Origin: Neobacillus cucumis
Lineage (GTDB): Bacteria; Bacillota; Bacilli; Bacillales; Cytobacillaceae
DNA length: 64,000 bases
NCBI RefSeq assembly: GCF_002860255.1
Contig: NZ_PGVE01000041.1
Coordinates: forward strand, 62,001 to 126,000
Reading direction: 5' to 3'
Positions within the stretch are counted from its first letter, which is position 1. Each line of letters opens with the position of its first letter. This document shows positions 45,068-53,930 of this stretch, in pieces. The notes beneath the pieces are model-generated. The model was given only the letters and a program-made list of their open reading frames with translations. It did no database searches and had not been told where the DNA came from. Position numbers and translations under genes: made by a program.

Positions 45068-46321
45068 ATGGAAAAACAAAGAGGTTTTTTTCGTTATGAA
45101 AATTTCCTAGTAATTACTATGTTTTTAATTGTTGGTCTTGTATTCTTAGATCGGTTAAGTTTAGGGTTTATCTTTCCGAAAATTGCTCCTGAGTTGGGAT
45201 TGTCCAATACACAACTAGGAATAACCGTTTCTGTCACTGGGTTATTTTTTGGCCTTTCTACTTTGATTTTTGCAAGTCTCTCTGACTTTATAGGTAAAAA
45301 GAAACCTATGCTGGTCATTTTTGTGTTTCTATTTTCAATTGCTACCTTATTATCAGGGATTGTCGGTTCATTTGCTACATTACTATTAGTAAGGGGGATC
45401 ATGGGATTGGCGGAAGGCCCGGTAATGCCGTTGGTTCAATCGATTGTGATCCATGAGTCTTCGGAAAAAAGAAGAGGTCTAAATATGGGAATTGTGCAAA
45501 GTTCTTCATCCTTAATTGGAGGAACATTAGCACCTGTGCTCACCGTTGCTCTTGCTGCTTCATTTGGCTGGAGATCCTCCTTTTATATCATCGCGATCCC
45601 GGGGATCCTAATGGGTCTGATCATTTGGAAATTTTTAAAAGAGCCAAAGCCAAGTATGTCCCCTCATGTGGTACCAATAAAGTCTAAACCAACTAAAGCT
45701 GATTACATTCGTGTTTTTAAGACAAGAAATGTTTGGTTAAGTACAATTGTTGGTATTTGCAATATGATTTATATTTTATCACTTACTGCTTTTTTACCTA
45801 CCATTTATGCTGAAGCTACTAATTATGGGGAAGCACAAATTCGCATGTTATTAGGCCTCATGGGTCTGATGATGTTTATTGGGCAGTTCGGGGGTGCAGC
45901 TATTTCAGACCGTATTGGTCGATTGCCTGCAATTAAAGTATTCTCTTTATTAGCTATTTTCCTTCCTATCTCAATAGCCCTTTCTTTCCACAACTTCGGA
46001 GTACTACTCATATCCATTCTTGTTTTCTCTTTGGGAAATGGCTACCAGCCATTAATTATGAACATTATTCCAGCTGAGTCTGTTTCAAGGACCTTTTCAG
46101 CAACAGCCATAAGTTTTGTTATCCTAACTAGTGAAATTATCGGCGGCAGTTTTGGTCCAACTGTGTCAGGCATACTGGCTGATCGATTTGGACTTTTGGC
46201 TCCTTTATGGGTTACCGCAGCCGCCGCTTTTGTTGGGTTTCTTTTCACGTTTGGCATAAGAGAAACCGCACCTATTAAACTAAGACATTCGAGCAATAAT
46301 GAGGTACCAGCTCAAGTATAA
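45068..46321 (+). CDS. MFS transporter, aromatic acid or metabolite:H+ symporter type
   Basis: 417 residues, twelve hydrophobic segments. 'DRLSLGFIFPKIAPELGLSN' at helix 1 and 'SDFIGKKKPML' in loop 2-3 match the anion:cation/aromatic acid symporter groups. 'GLAEGPVMPLVQSIV' in helix 4. ATG 45068 with GGGGGCAG upstream. Last gene of the aromatic operon; likely imports the aromatic substrate or glycoside. Confidence 0.83.
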   Translation: MEKQRGFFRYENFLVITMFLIVGLVFLDRLSLGFIFPKIAPELGLSNTQLGITVSVTGLFFGLSTLIFASLSDFIGKKKPMLVIFVFLFSIATLLSGIVGSFATLLLVRGIMGLAEGPVMPLVQSIVIHESSEKRRGLNMGIVQSSSSLIGGTLAPVLTVALAASFGWRSSFYIIAIPGILMGLIIWKFLKEPKPSMSPHVVPIKSKPTKADYIRVFKTRNVWLSTIVGICNMIYILSLTAFLPTIYAEATNYGEAQIRMLLGLMGLMMFIGQFGGAAISDRIGRLPAIKVFSLLAIFLPISIALSFHNFGVLLISILVFSLGNGYQPLIMNIIPAESVSRTFSATAISFVILTSEIIGGSFGPTVSGILADRFGLLAPLWVTAAAAFVGFLFTFGIRETAPIKLRHSSNNEVPAQV

Positions 46322-46328
46322 ATGTGGG

Positions 46329-46363
46329 AAAGGAAGGTGTAAAATCCTCCCTTTTTGTTTTTT
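46329..46363 (+). terminator. Terminator of the aromatic operon
   Basis: AAAGGAAGG / CCTCCCTTT (one mismatch) with an 8-base loop and a long T-rich tail. Confidence 0.65.
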
Positions 46364-46546
46364 GTAAGTTAAATTTAATTTAAGTCGTATTTGGAATAGG
46401 TTAAAAAAGTACATTACATTTTTAATCTGATATGAATACATTTTTTCTTTTAAAAAGGAAAATGGTTAGAAAAGTATATGGAAATGAGGAGAAAACAAAA
46501 TAGTTTTATTGATATTGAAAAGGTATATTTTAAATAGAACACAATA

Positions 46547-46561
46547 TAGTAAGCGTTTTCT
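46547..46561 (+). promoter_or_regulatory. Candidate cre site before the C-glycoside deglycosidase genes
   Basis: TAGTAAGCGTTTTCT matches WTGNAANCGNWNNCW at all but one position; 35 bases upstream of the first gene. Confidence 0.5.
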
Positions 46562-46596
46562 GTAAGTGGATTTGAATTAATAAGGAGTGAAAATAC

Positions 46597-47004
46597 ATGT
46601 TTGAACAGTACTTAGTCTGCGAAGATGGTTTTCGAAATGTGGTGGAAGACGGAAAGGCAGTTGGCTTTGAAGTAAAGTTACGGATTCCATATTATCGTGG
46701 AATTGCTTTGTCATTAATTAATAGTATTGATTTAGAGATAAATGATCAATCTTATGCGCATGACGATATGATTTTTTCAGTAGAAACCGGCAGCTTTCCA
46801 TATCATGAATTATCAACAGTAATCAATAATCGCTGGGAATTCGGTGAAAAGGCAACATTATTCGTGAAAAAACCAGGTGGCCTAGAAGCAGGAATGCATA
46901 AAGTACATGCTGTTGTTAATTTACGTATTTCCTATTTACCATGGCCTAATATCGGCGATGATACCAAACATATATCACTTGAAGAAGATAGAATTATAGC
47001 TTAG
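46597..47004 (+). CDS. C-glycoside deglycosidase beta subunit (DUF6379)
   Basis: 135 residues, beta-rich, no signal. 'EDGFRNVVEDGKAVGFEVKL' and 'LRISYLPWPNIGDD' match the small subunit of C-glycoside deglycosidases (CarB/DfgB/DgpB type) as I know it. It pairs with the sugar-isomerase-like alpha subunit encoded 20 bases downstream. The heterodimer removes the sugar from 3-oxo-C-glycosides such as those of flavones and carminate by C-C bond elimination. AAGGAGTG before ATG 46597. Both subunits adjacent raise confidence. Confidence 0.78.
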   Translation: MFEQYLVCEDGFRNVVEDGKAVGFEVKLRIPYYRGIALSLINSIDLEINDQSYAHDDMIFSVETGSFPYHELSTVINNRWEFGEKATLFVKKPGGLEAGMHKVHAVVNLRISYLPWPNIGDDTKHISLEEDRIIA

Positions 47005-47023
47005 TTAAAAGGAGGGTATTAAA

Positions 47024-48013
47024 ATGAGCAAACAAGCAAACATTAAGCGCGGAGTTTCATTATATAGTTACCAGGAAGAATACTATACAAGAAAGTTAAC
47101 TTTAGAACAATGTATCGCTGAGGCGGCTAAAGCTGGTGCGACAGGGATTGAATTACTGCCAGAACAAATGCTTACGGGATTTCCTAAGGTAGAAGATCAA
47201 TTTGTTGACCAGTGGTTTGGCTGGATGGATCAATATGGAGTCGAACCGGTTGCTTATGATGCGTTCTTAGATAACAAATTATTCCCTAATCGATTGTTAA
47301 CACTAGAAGAAAATGTGGAAATGATGGTTCGGGATCTAAAGCTTGCCAATAAACTAGGGTTTAAGGTGCTAAGAACATTAGTTTCCACACCCTTGGAGGT
47401 CGTAAAAGCAAGCCTGCCTTATGCTGAAGAGTTTGGCGTCAAAATTGCGCTTGAAGTTCATGCTCCTTTCACCTTTGGGACACCATGGTTTGAAGAAAGA
47501 CTGGAATATATCATGAAGAGTGGAACAAAGTGGTTTGGGATTATGCCTGACTTAGGCATCTTTGTGAAGAGAATGTTACCTGTTATGGAACAAAGATATA
47601 TTCGTGATGGGGCTACCCCTGAGATAATTCAATTGGTCAGTGACAACTATGCCAATGGTCTTGATAAACAAGAGACATTTGATATCGTAAAAAGTATGAA
47701 GAATGCCAATAAAAAAGATGTAGAATATGCAGAATTAGCTAAGCACTTTGTCTATACTGATCCTAAAATCCTTAAAGACTATATTCCTTATATTATGCAT
47801 GTTCATGGGAAATTTTATGAAATTACAGAAAACTACAAGGAACCTAGTATTCCATATAAAGAGATTATCGAGGTTTTAACAGAAGCAGGATATGAAGGCT
47901 ATATTAACAGTGAATACGAAGGAAACCGTCACATCCAAGATTATATGGAAGTGGACAGCGTAGAGCAGGTTAGGCGTCATCAAGTTTTATTAAGCAATTT
48001 ACTTAATAAATAA
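47024..48013 (+). CDS. C-glycoside deglycosidase alpha subunit (TIM barrel, metal-dependent)
   Basis: 329 residues, sugar phosphate isomerase/epimerase fold. Candidate metal and catalytic residues: Glu144 and His146 ('IALEVHAPF'), Asp176 ('IMPDLGIF'), His261 ('IMHVHGKFYEI') and Glu297 ('YINSEYEGNRH'). Together with the DUF6379 gene upstream this is the arrangement of CarBC/DfgAB. 'RGVSLYSYQEEYYTRKLTLE' is a typical start. Substrate would be a 3-keto C-glycoside; O-glycosides also possible. AAAGGAGGG before ATG. Confidence 0.8.
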   Translation: MSKQANIKRGVSLYSYQEEYYTRKLTLEQCIAEAAKAGATGIELLPEQMLTGFPKVEDQFVDQWFGWMDQYGVEPVAYDAFLDNKLFPNRLLTLEENVEMMVRDLKLANKLGFKVLRTLVSTPLEVVKASLPYAEEFGVKIALEVHAPFTFGTPWFEERLEYIMKSGTKWFGIMPDLGIFVKRMLPVMEQRYIRDGATPEIIQLVSDNYANGLDKQETFDIVKSMKNANKKDVEYAELAKHFVYTDPKILKDYIPYIMHVHGKFYEITENYKEPSIPYKEIIEVLTEAGYEGYINSEYEGNRHIQDYMEVDSVEQVRRHQVLLSNLLNK

Positions 48014-48176
48014 AATGATTGTTAGGATCCTTGAAAAAGGTTCCTATTTAATGTTTAATGCTAAATATTTGCGCTTACTTAAATATTATAAAAAAATGTC
48101 GAATTGACTTCTTTATGTGCTATATTTAGAAATAAAAGACTTATAAATAGTTTTTGCTTTTAAAGAGGTGATTGAA

Positions 48177-50717
48177 ATGAGTGGTACACACATTTTCCAA
48201 TCTTCAATAGATTCAAAATTGATAACGGTTTCCGTTATGAATAATAAAAGTAATCTAGAGCATGCTCATCGAGACATTGAATTGATCTATATGATAAAGG
48301 GACAGCTTCAAGTGAAAATCACGAATAATACCTATCATTTGAACTTATCTGACTTTATCTTGGTGAATTCAAATGAATTTCACTCTTTTCAGTCTGAAAA
48401 GGATAATTTATTTGTTGTTTTTCATTTTAATTATTTGGAATTGAGTTCATTACTTTCTCAAAAAAATCTCGTTTTCAATTGTAATTCGATTGATCACTCT
48501 CATTCTTCAGACAAGGATTTTAGAGTAGTCATTGAAGAACTTTTATCGGTATATATGCAGCAACAACAAGATTCTGAAGTGGAGTCTTTAGAAAAGACAT
48601 TTAAACTAATCTCATTATTAAAATTAAAATACTTAAAAAGTACTAATCAACTGGAAATACAAAACTATTCGACTAGCAAAGGACAAAATGAACGATTATA
48701 TGAAATCATGGATTATATCCAAAGTAATTATCGAGAGCCCTTAACGTTAGAGGAAGTTGCTGGTCTCCATTATATCTCTATACCTTATTTATCTAAATTT
48801 TTCAAGAAACAAACTGGGAAAACATTTTCTCAATATTTAAATGAAATCCGTCTAGCCCATGCCGTTAATGAGTTAGTAAATTCTAATAAGCCGATTACAC
48901 GTATTGCTTTAGATAATGGATTTCCTAATTTAGCAGCCTTTAACAGAGTTTTTAATGAGAGCTACCAGTTAAAACCAGTAGAATACCGAAAGAAAATGTC
49001 AGCTACGGTCGAAAAAGAAGTAGATTCTACTGAAGAAATAAGTAATCTAGATAATAATGAGGCAGTTACTGAGCTGAGACAATATCTTAAAAGTTCAGAG
49101 GACCATAGATTTCAAACACTCCCTCCATCTACAGAAGCGGCGCTTAATCCAGAAATTGTTAAAATTGGAAAGTTAGAGGCATACACAAAGTATTGGAATA
49201 AACTTTTAAATGTAGGTTATGCAAGAGATCTTTTAAACTCAGATATGCAAGAGCAAATCACCTTGCTGCAAAACGAACTCCGTTTTACTTACGCTAGATT
49301 TTGGGGATTATTTGGGGATGATATGTTAGTAGAGGATCGTTCAGGAGGAACCATTACCTACAATTTTTCTAATACGAACAAATTATTAGACTTTCTAGTT
49401 AAAAATAAATTAAGACCTTTTATTGAAATTGGTCCTAAACCTAAAATTATTCAAAAAGCGATTGGAGAAACAATTGCTGTCCAAACCATTAGTGAAAGAT
49501 CACTAGAAGATTGGAAAAACCTATATAGGGCCTTTTTATTACAATGTATAGAACGCTATGGTATAGAAGAAGTCGAAACCTGGTATTTTGAAATGTGGAA
49601 ACCGCATACGGATGTATTTAACTTAACAGTACAAGATGAAGAAGATTTTTTAGATAAAGTCAAGAATAATCAACATGTTGGTCTGAGCCAATTGAAAGAG
49701 TATTTTAATATCTTTAGTGAATTTAAAAAGAATACGAAAGAACTTATTCCTTCAGCGAAGGTAGGCGGGTGTGGATTAAGTATGGATTTAGAAGGTGACA
49801 AACTTGATCTATTGCTTGAACTATGGAAACAAGAAGAAATTCAACCTGATTTTCTTTCCATATCCCTTTATCCGATTGAAATAGATCGCGATAAATATCG
49901 AGTACCGATAAAAAATTTACATTCGAACAATCCTAATTATGTTTTGGGTAAGTTGAATGAAGTAAGAAAAGCTTTAAAAAAAGCAGGGTTTGACGGCTTA
50001 GAGCTTAATGTGACAGAATGGAATATCTCGATTTCCAATCGTAACTTTCTAAATGATAGCTGTTTTAAAGCATCTTACATGGTAAAGAATATTGTTGAAA
50101 ATCTAAATCAAAATAAAGTAAACATGTTTGGTTATTGGTTGTTCTCAGATATTTTTAGTGATTTTAGAGATTCTAAAAACCTACTTCATGGTGGTGCAGG
50201 ATTAGTAACGAAAAGTGGAATAAAAAAACCGAGTTATCATGCCTTTTCTCTATTAAAACAATTAGGAGAAATTTTTGTTGCAAAGGGAGACCATTATATT
50301 GTTACTAAGCGTTCGGGCGATCGATACCAAGTGATCTGTTTTAATTACAAACATTTTAACTACACCTATTATTTACATCCTGAAGGAAGTATGGGGATTC
50401 ACGAACAATACGATATCTTTGAAAATAATGATACTTTAAACCTCTCCCTGGAAATTCAAGGACTCGTTAACGGGAAATATCGGATAAAGGAACTTAGATT
50501 AAACCGTAATCATGGAAGTGTTCTTGACGAGTGGTTAAAATTTGGTGCAGTGGATGATATGAAACCTGATGAAGTCGACTATTTAAAACAGATTTGTGTT
50601 CCATATATGAAAGTAGAGCATCATGTTGTAGAGAATCAATCGATTGTGATAAAAGGTAAGCTTCAACCGCATGAGGTAAGACTAATTGAGTTTAATTTGT
50701 TATTTAGCGATCTCTAG
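48177..50717 (+). CDS. AraC-family regulator fused to a degenerate GH39 domain
   Basis: 846 residues. Residues 1-100 are a cupin-like sensor ('LEHAHRDIELIYMIKGQLQV'), 172-273 carry two AraC helix-turn-helix units ('LTLEEVAGLHYISIPYLSKF', 'RIALDNGFPNLAAFNRVF'), and 330-846 is a GH39 beta-xylosidase-like barrel. The nucleophile Glu614 is kept ('NVTEWNIS'), but the acid/base motif expected as WNEP reads WKPH (474-477), so the Glu is lost. It is therefore likelier a ligand sensor than an enzyme. ATG 48177 with AAAGAGGTG before it. Probably activates the surrounding glycoside genes. Confidence 0.82.
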   Translation: MSGTHIFQSSIDSKLITVSVMNNKSNLEHAHRDIELIYMIKGQLQVKITNNTYHLNLSDFILVNSNEFHSFQSEKDNLFVVFHFNYLELSSLLSQKNLVFNCNSIDHSHSSDKDFRVVIEELLSVYMQQQQDSEVESLEKTFKLISLLKLKYLKSTNQLEIQNYSTSKGQNERLYEIMDYIQSNYREPLTLEEVAGLHYISIPYLSKFFKKQTGKTFSQYLNEIRLAHAVNELVNSNKPITRIALDNGFPNLAAFNRVFNESYQLKPVEYRKKMSATVEKEVDSTEEISNLDNNEAVTELRQYLKSSEDHRFQTLPPSTEAALNPEIVKIGKLEAYTKYWNKLLNVGYARDLLNSDMQEQITLLQNELRFTYARFWGLFGDDMLVEDRSGGTITYNFSNTNKLLDFLVKNKLRPFIEIGPKPKIIQKAIGETIAVQTISERSLEDWKNLYRAFLLQCIERYGIEEVETWYFEMWKPHTDVFNLTVQDEEDFLDKVKNNQHVGLSQLKEYFNIFSEFKKNTKELIPSAKVGGCGLSMDLEGDKLDLLLELWKQEEIQPDFLSISLYPIEIDRDKYRVPIKNLHSNNPNYVLGKLNEVRKALKKAGFDGLELNVTEWNISISNRNFLNDSCFKASYMVKNIVENLNQNKVNMFGYWLFSDIFSDFRDSKNLLHGGAGLVTKSGIKKPSYHAFSLLKQLGEIFVAKGDHYIVTKRSGDRYQVICFNYKHFNYTYYLHPEGSMGIHEQYDIFENNDTLNLSLEIQGLVNGKYRIKELRLNRNHGSVLDEWLKFGAVDDMKPDEVDYLKQICVPYMKVEHHVVENQSIVIKGKLQPHEVRLIEFNLLFSDL

Positions 50718-50723
50718 ATTATT

Positions 50724-50766
50724 AAGAGATTAAAAATCTGATGTTGATTTTTAATCTCTTTTTATA
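50724..50766 (+). terminator. Terminator of the AraC-GH39 gene
   Basis: Perfect 15-bp stem AAGAGATTAAAAATC / GATTTTTAATCTCTT with a 7-base loop, followed by TTTATATTTT. Confidence 0.9.
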
Positions 50767-50861
50767 TTTTGAGTTATTACGAAGAAAAAAAGAATGAAAA
50801 TTCATATTTAATTGGTTAATAGGATGTTAGAAGTAATGAAGAAAAACGATTAAAATAATAT

Positions 50862-50876
50862 TGTAAGCGTTACTCA
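50862..50876 (+). promoter_or_regulatory. Candidate cre site before the isomerase-dehydrogenase-ABC operon
   Basis: TGTAAGCGTTACTCA, close to TGWAANCGNTNWCA with one deviation; 53 bases before the gene at 50930. Confidence 0.45.
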
Positions 50877-50929
50877 AACAATAATTTATATAGATTGTAA
50901 ATTAACAATATTAGAAAGAGGTCTTAGAA

Positions 50930-51715
50930 ATGAAGCTTGGAATTATTGCTGTTCCAACAGAAGAAAGCTTTCAAAAAGCGAAGCAAAGAGGATTAGATTT
51001 TATAGAGGTTTGTGTTAATGAAGGCCAGGATGTCGATGCGTTTTATCGTAATCGTAAGAACCTGGCAAAATGGAAAGATCAATATGGTATTGGGATTGTT
51101 TCGATAGGAAGATGGAAATCATTACGCATTGATGAGCATGGAAGGGTTATCGAAGAAGAATTAGAACGTTGCTACAAACTAATTGATGCAGCTAGTGAAT
51201 TGGGATGTACTAATTTTGTTAGCGGATGTAATTATGTTGAAGAATTATCTTTCTTTGAAAACTGTTCGGCAGCCATTCAATTTTTCTCCCTCCTTATTGA
51301 TTATGCAAAGCCGAAAGGTGTAAAGATATCTACCTACAATTGTCGAAAGGTGAATTTTATTCATAATCCAGAAGTTTGGAAGATTGTTCATGGTCATTTA
51401 AAAGACTTAGGAATTAAATTTGATCCTTCACATAGCCGGTATTTTGGCGGTGATTACCTCCAAGAAACACTTGATTGGGGTGACCGTTTCAACCATGTTC
51501 ATTTAAAAGGTTCGTTGATTATTAATGGACAGAGAGTGGATGATCCACCTGCTGGTTTGGACCAAACAGATTGGAAAACTTTTATTTCATTGCTAAGAGT
51601 GAAAGGTTATACAGGTGGCTTAAGCATTGAGCCGCATTCTCCGGTTTGGACGGGAGAACTAGGCGAAAAAGGAATAGATTTCACTATAGAGTATATGAGG
51701 AAACTATTATTCTAA
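50930..51715 (+). CDS. Sugar phosphate isomerase/epimerase-like TIM barrel protein
   Basis: 261 residues, xylose-isomerase-like fold (AP endonuclease family 2). 'DFIEVCVNEGQDVD' early, 'IKFDPSHSRYFGGD' with a metal Asp/His, 'HVHLKG' and a final 'GGLSIEPHSP' Glu. Related proteins epimerise or isomerise 3-keto sugars. AGAGGT nine bases before ATG. Followed 19 bases later by a Gfo/Idh/MocA dehydrogenase, a common pair in 3-keto-glycoside metabolism. Confidence 0.78.
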   Translation: MKLGIIAVPTEESFQKAKQRGLDFIEVCVNEGQDVDAFYRNRKNLAKWKDQYGIGIVSIGRWKSLRIDEHGRVIEEELERCYKLIDAASELGCTNFVSGCNYVEELSFFENCSAAIQFFSLLIDYAKPKGVKISTYNCRKVNFIHNPEVWKIVHGHLKDLGIKFDPSHSRYFGGDYLQETLDWGDRFNHVHLKGSLIINGQRVDDPPAGLDQTDWKTFISLLRVKGYTGGLSIEPHSPVWTGELGEKGIDFTIEYMRKLLF

Positions 51716-51734
51716 TAATGAGAGGATTGGTCAA

Positions 51735-52841
51735 ATGAACAACGAGAAATTACGTTATGGTTTAATTGGGGCAGGCAGTAATGCTGAAAGAAAACATTTA
51801 AATAATTATATGACCCTGCCAAATGTTGAATTAGTCGCCATTTGTGATGTAAATATAGAAAATGCACAAAGGCTGGCAAAAAAATATAATATTCCAAAAG
51901 TCTATGGGAATTATGAAGAAATGCTCAACAATGAAGAACTGGATTTAGTCAGTGTTTGTACTCCTAACTATCTTCACGCTGAGATTTCAACGTATGCTCT
52001 TTTAAAAGGGGTGCATGTCCATTGTGAAAAGCCTCTCGCTGTAGATGCAAAACAAGCACAAAAAATAGTCGATGCTAAGAACCTATCAGGTAAAAAGGTT
52101 ATGGTTGGTTTAAATAATCGCTTTACGAATGAAGCGGTTTTTTTAAAGAAATATATTGATGTGGGTTATTTAGGAGATATCTATCAAGTAAAGGCTGGCT
52201 GGATTAGACGGAGCGGTATACCAGGAAGAGGAACATGGTTTACGAATAAGGATTGTGCTGGCGGCGGAGTCATGATTGATTTAGGTGTTCATTATCTTGA
52301 TTTGGCTCTATATCTTATCGGGATGCCGGAACCGTCTTATGTTACTGGAGCCATTCACCAAAATTTTAGTCATACAACAACTCGTAATCGCAACGGATAT
52401 AAAGGGGATCCAAACGGTATCTTTAATGTTGAAGATACAGCGGTAGGTTTTATCGGATTTCAAAATGGGGCAACTGTAAATTTTGAATTTAGCTGGGCTT
52501 CTAATATTGAACAAGACAAAACATTTGTGGAAATATTAGGGACAAAAGGCGGAGTGAGTCTGATTAATGGTGAAGTAAGGATCCAATCGGAAATATTGGA
52601 CACCTGTGTTGATATAGCGCCAGTTCTTAATCCTAATATTAAATTGAAAAATGAATTTGAGCATTTTGTTCAATGTATCTTATCTGGTGAAGAATTAATC
52701 GCACCTGCTGAACATGGTGTTTACATGATGAATATCATCGACCATTTTTATAAAGCGGCTTACAAGAAGAAACCAGTAACCTTTGAAAATAGCAATGACA
52801 ATATTCTTTTGTTCTCTTCTCCATTTAGAGAAATAAAATAG
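51735..52841 (+). CDS. Gfo/Idh/MocA-family oxidoreductase
   Basis: 368 residues. N-terminal Rossmann fold ('RYGLIGAGSNAERKHLNNY'), 'HVHCEKPLAVDA' with the EKP motif, and a C-terminal beta-sheet domain with 'GGGVMIDLGVHYLDLALYL' carrying the catalytic HxxD-like pair (first part quoted). Members oxidise sugar hydroxyls, in the DgpA case the C3-OH of C-glucosides with NAD. Good candidate for the oxidation step that the C-glycoside deglycosidase needs. GAGAGG before ATG. Confidence 0.82.
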   Translation: MNNEKLRYGLIGAGSNAERKHLNNYMTLPNVELVAICDVNIENAQRLAKKYNIPKVYGNYEEMLNNEELDLVSVCTPNYLHAEISTYALLKGVHVHCEKPLAVDAKQAQKIVDAKNLSGKKVMVGLNNRFTNEAVFLKKYIDVGYLGDIYQVKAGWIRRSGIPGRGTWFTNKDCAGGGVMIDLGVHYLDLALYLIGMPEPSYVTGAIHQNFSHTTTRNRNGYKGDPNGIFNVEDTAVGFIGFQNGATVNFEFSWASNIEQDKTFVEILGTKGGVSLINGEVRIQSEILDTCVDIAPVLNPNIKLKNEFEHFVQCILSGEELIAPAEHGVYMMNIIDHFYKAAYKKKPVTFENSNDNILLFSSPFREIK

Positions 52842-52885
52842 ATAGAAAATAGTATTTATTTCTATTAATAAAGGGGTCTTTTAAA

Positions 52886-53866
52886 ATGAAACCATTTAAA
52901 GTATTCTCCTCCTTCGCACTTACAGGAATGTTAACGATTTCATTAGCAGCGTGTGGCAGCAGCAGTACGGATAAGGCTTCCACCACCAAAAAGGATGTCA
53001 CTGAAAAAATAACCATTGGTATGTCTTTCCCGGCTGCAGACCATGGCTGGATGGGTGCTGTCATTCAAAATGCAAAGGATGAAGCCAAAAAATTGGGGGT
53101 TGAAATGGTCGTTTCTCAGGCAGACAATCCGAATAAACAAACAAATGATGTAGAGGACTTAATCACGAAAAAGGTAGATGCCGTTGTCCTCCTGCCAATT
53201 GAAACAGACTCGATGACGCCCGTTGCTAAAGAAGTTAAAGATGCTAAAATTCCTTTATTTGTTTTCGACCGTGAACTTAATAATAAAGATTATACAGGTT
53301 TAGTAAAAGGCGATAATTCAGGTATTGGTAAAAATGCCGCTGACTTTATAGGGGAAGAACTTAATGGAAAAGGAAAGGTAGCCATCATATCATCAGACCC
53401 AAGTTCTGTTAATACACTAAGAGTTGGCGGTTTCACGGATGAAATCAAATCGAAATATCCTGATCTCAAAGTGGTAGCTAATCAAAGCGGAAGTTTCCAA
53501 AAAGAAAAAGCCTACCAAGTAATGCAAAACGTCCTACAAGCTAATTCCCATATTGATGCCGTGTATACAATTGATGACGAAATGGCGATCGGAGTATTGC
53601 AGGCTATTAAGGAAGCAAAACGGGATGACATTCAAATTGTAACAGGTGCTGGCGGCTTTAAAGACTTTTATCAGGCCATTAAAGATTCCAGTGATATCGA
53701 ACTGGCAACCTTCACCTACTCACCGCTTATGATTAAAACAGCCGTTGATCAAGCAGTTGACATGGCCAAAGGTAGTGCTCCTGATAAACAGGATACAGTC
53801 CTGCCAGCAGAACAAGTGACAAAGGACAATGTAGATAAATATTTTGATCCGAATGCAAACTATTAA
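52886..53866 (+). CDS. Ribose-type sugar ABC transporter binding lipoprotein
   Basis: 326 residues. Lipobox 'TISLAACGSSS' (acylated Cys near 23), then a periplasmic-binding-protein 4 fold with 'IGMSFPAADHGWMGAVI' and 'KKVDAVVLLPIETDSMTPVA' (core given). RbsB/YtfQ-type. Exported. Separated from the ATPase gene by a hairpin that may raise its expression relative to the membrane parts. Ligand likely a monosaccharide or glycoside. Confidence 0.87.
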   Translation: MKPFKVFSSFALTGMLTISLAACGSSSTDKASTTKKDVTEKITIGMSFPAADHGWMGAVIQNAKDEAKKLGVEMVVSQADNPNKQTNDVEDLITKKVDAVVLLPIETDSMTPVAKEVKDAKIPLFVFDRELNNKDYTGLVKGDNSGIGKNAADFIGEELNGKGKVAIISSDPSSVNTLRVGGFTDEIKSKYPDLKVVANQSGSFQKEKAYQVMQNVLQANSHIDAVYTIDDEMAIGVLQAIKEAKRDDIQIVTGAGGFKDFYQAIKDSSDIELATFTYSPLMIKTAVDQAVDMAKGSAPDKQDTVLPAEQVTKDNVDKYFDPNANY

Positions 53867-53879
53867 TACTTTAAGAAAG

Positions 53880-53908
53880 GGGCTGTCACTAATTATTAGA
53901 GACAGCCC
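53880..53908 (+). repeat. Intercistronic hairpin in the ribose-type ABC operon
   Basis: GGGCTGTC / GACAGCCC 8-bp GC-rich stem with a 13-base loop; no T-run. Sits between binding-protein and ATPase genes, the usual place for an mRNA-stabilising or partial terminator stem. Confidence 0.65.
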
Positions 53909-53930
53909 TATCGCGCATGGAGGGATTTAA

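Noticed and set aside
45094-46296. Minus-strand frames opposite the MFS transporter gene
   Set aside because: Shadow frames of a hydrophobic protein gene; no start signals.
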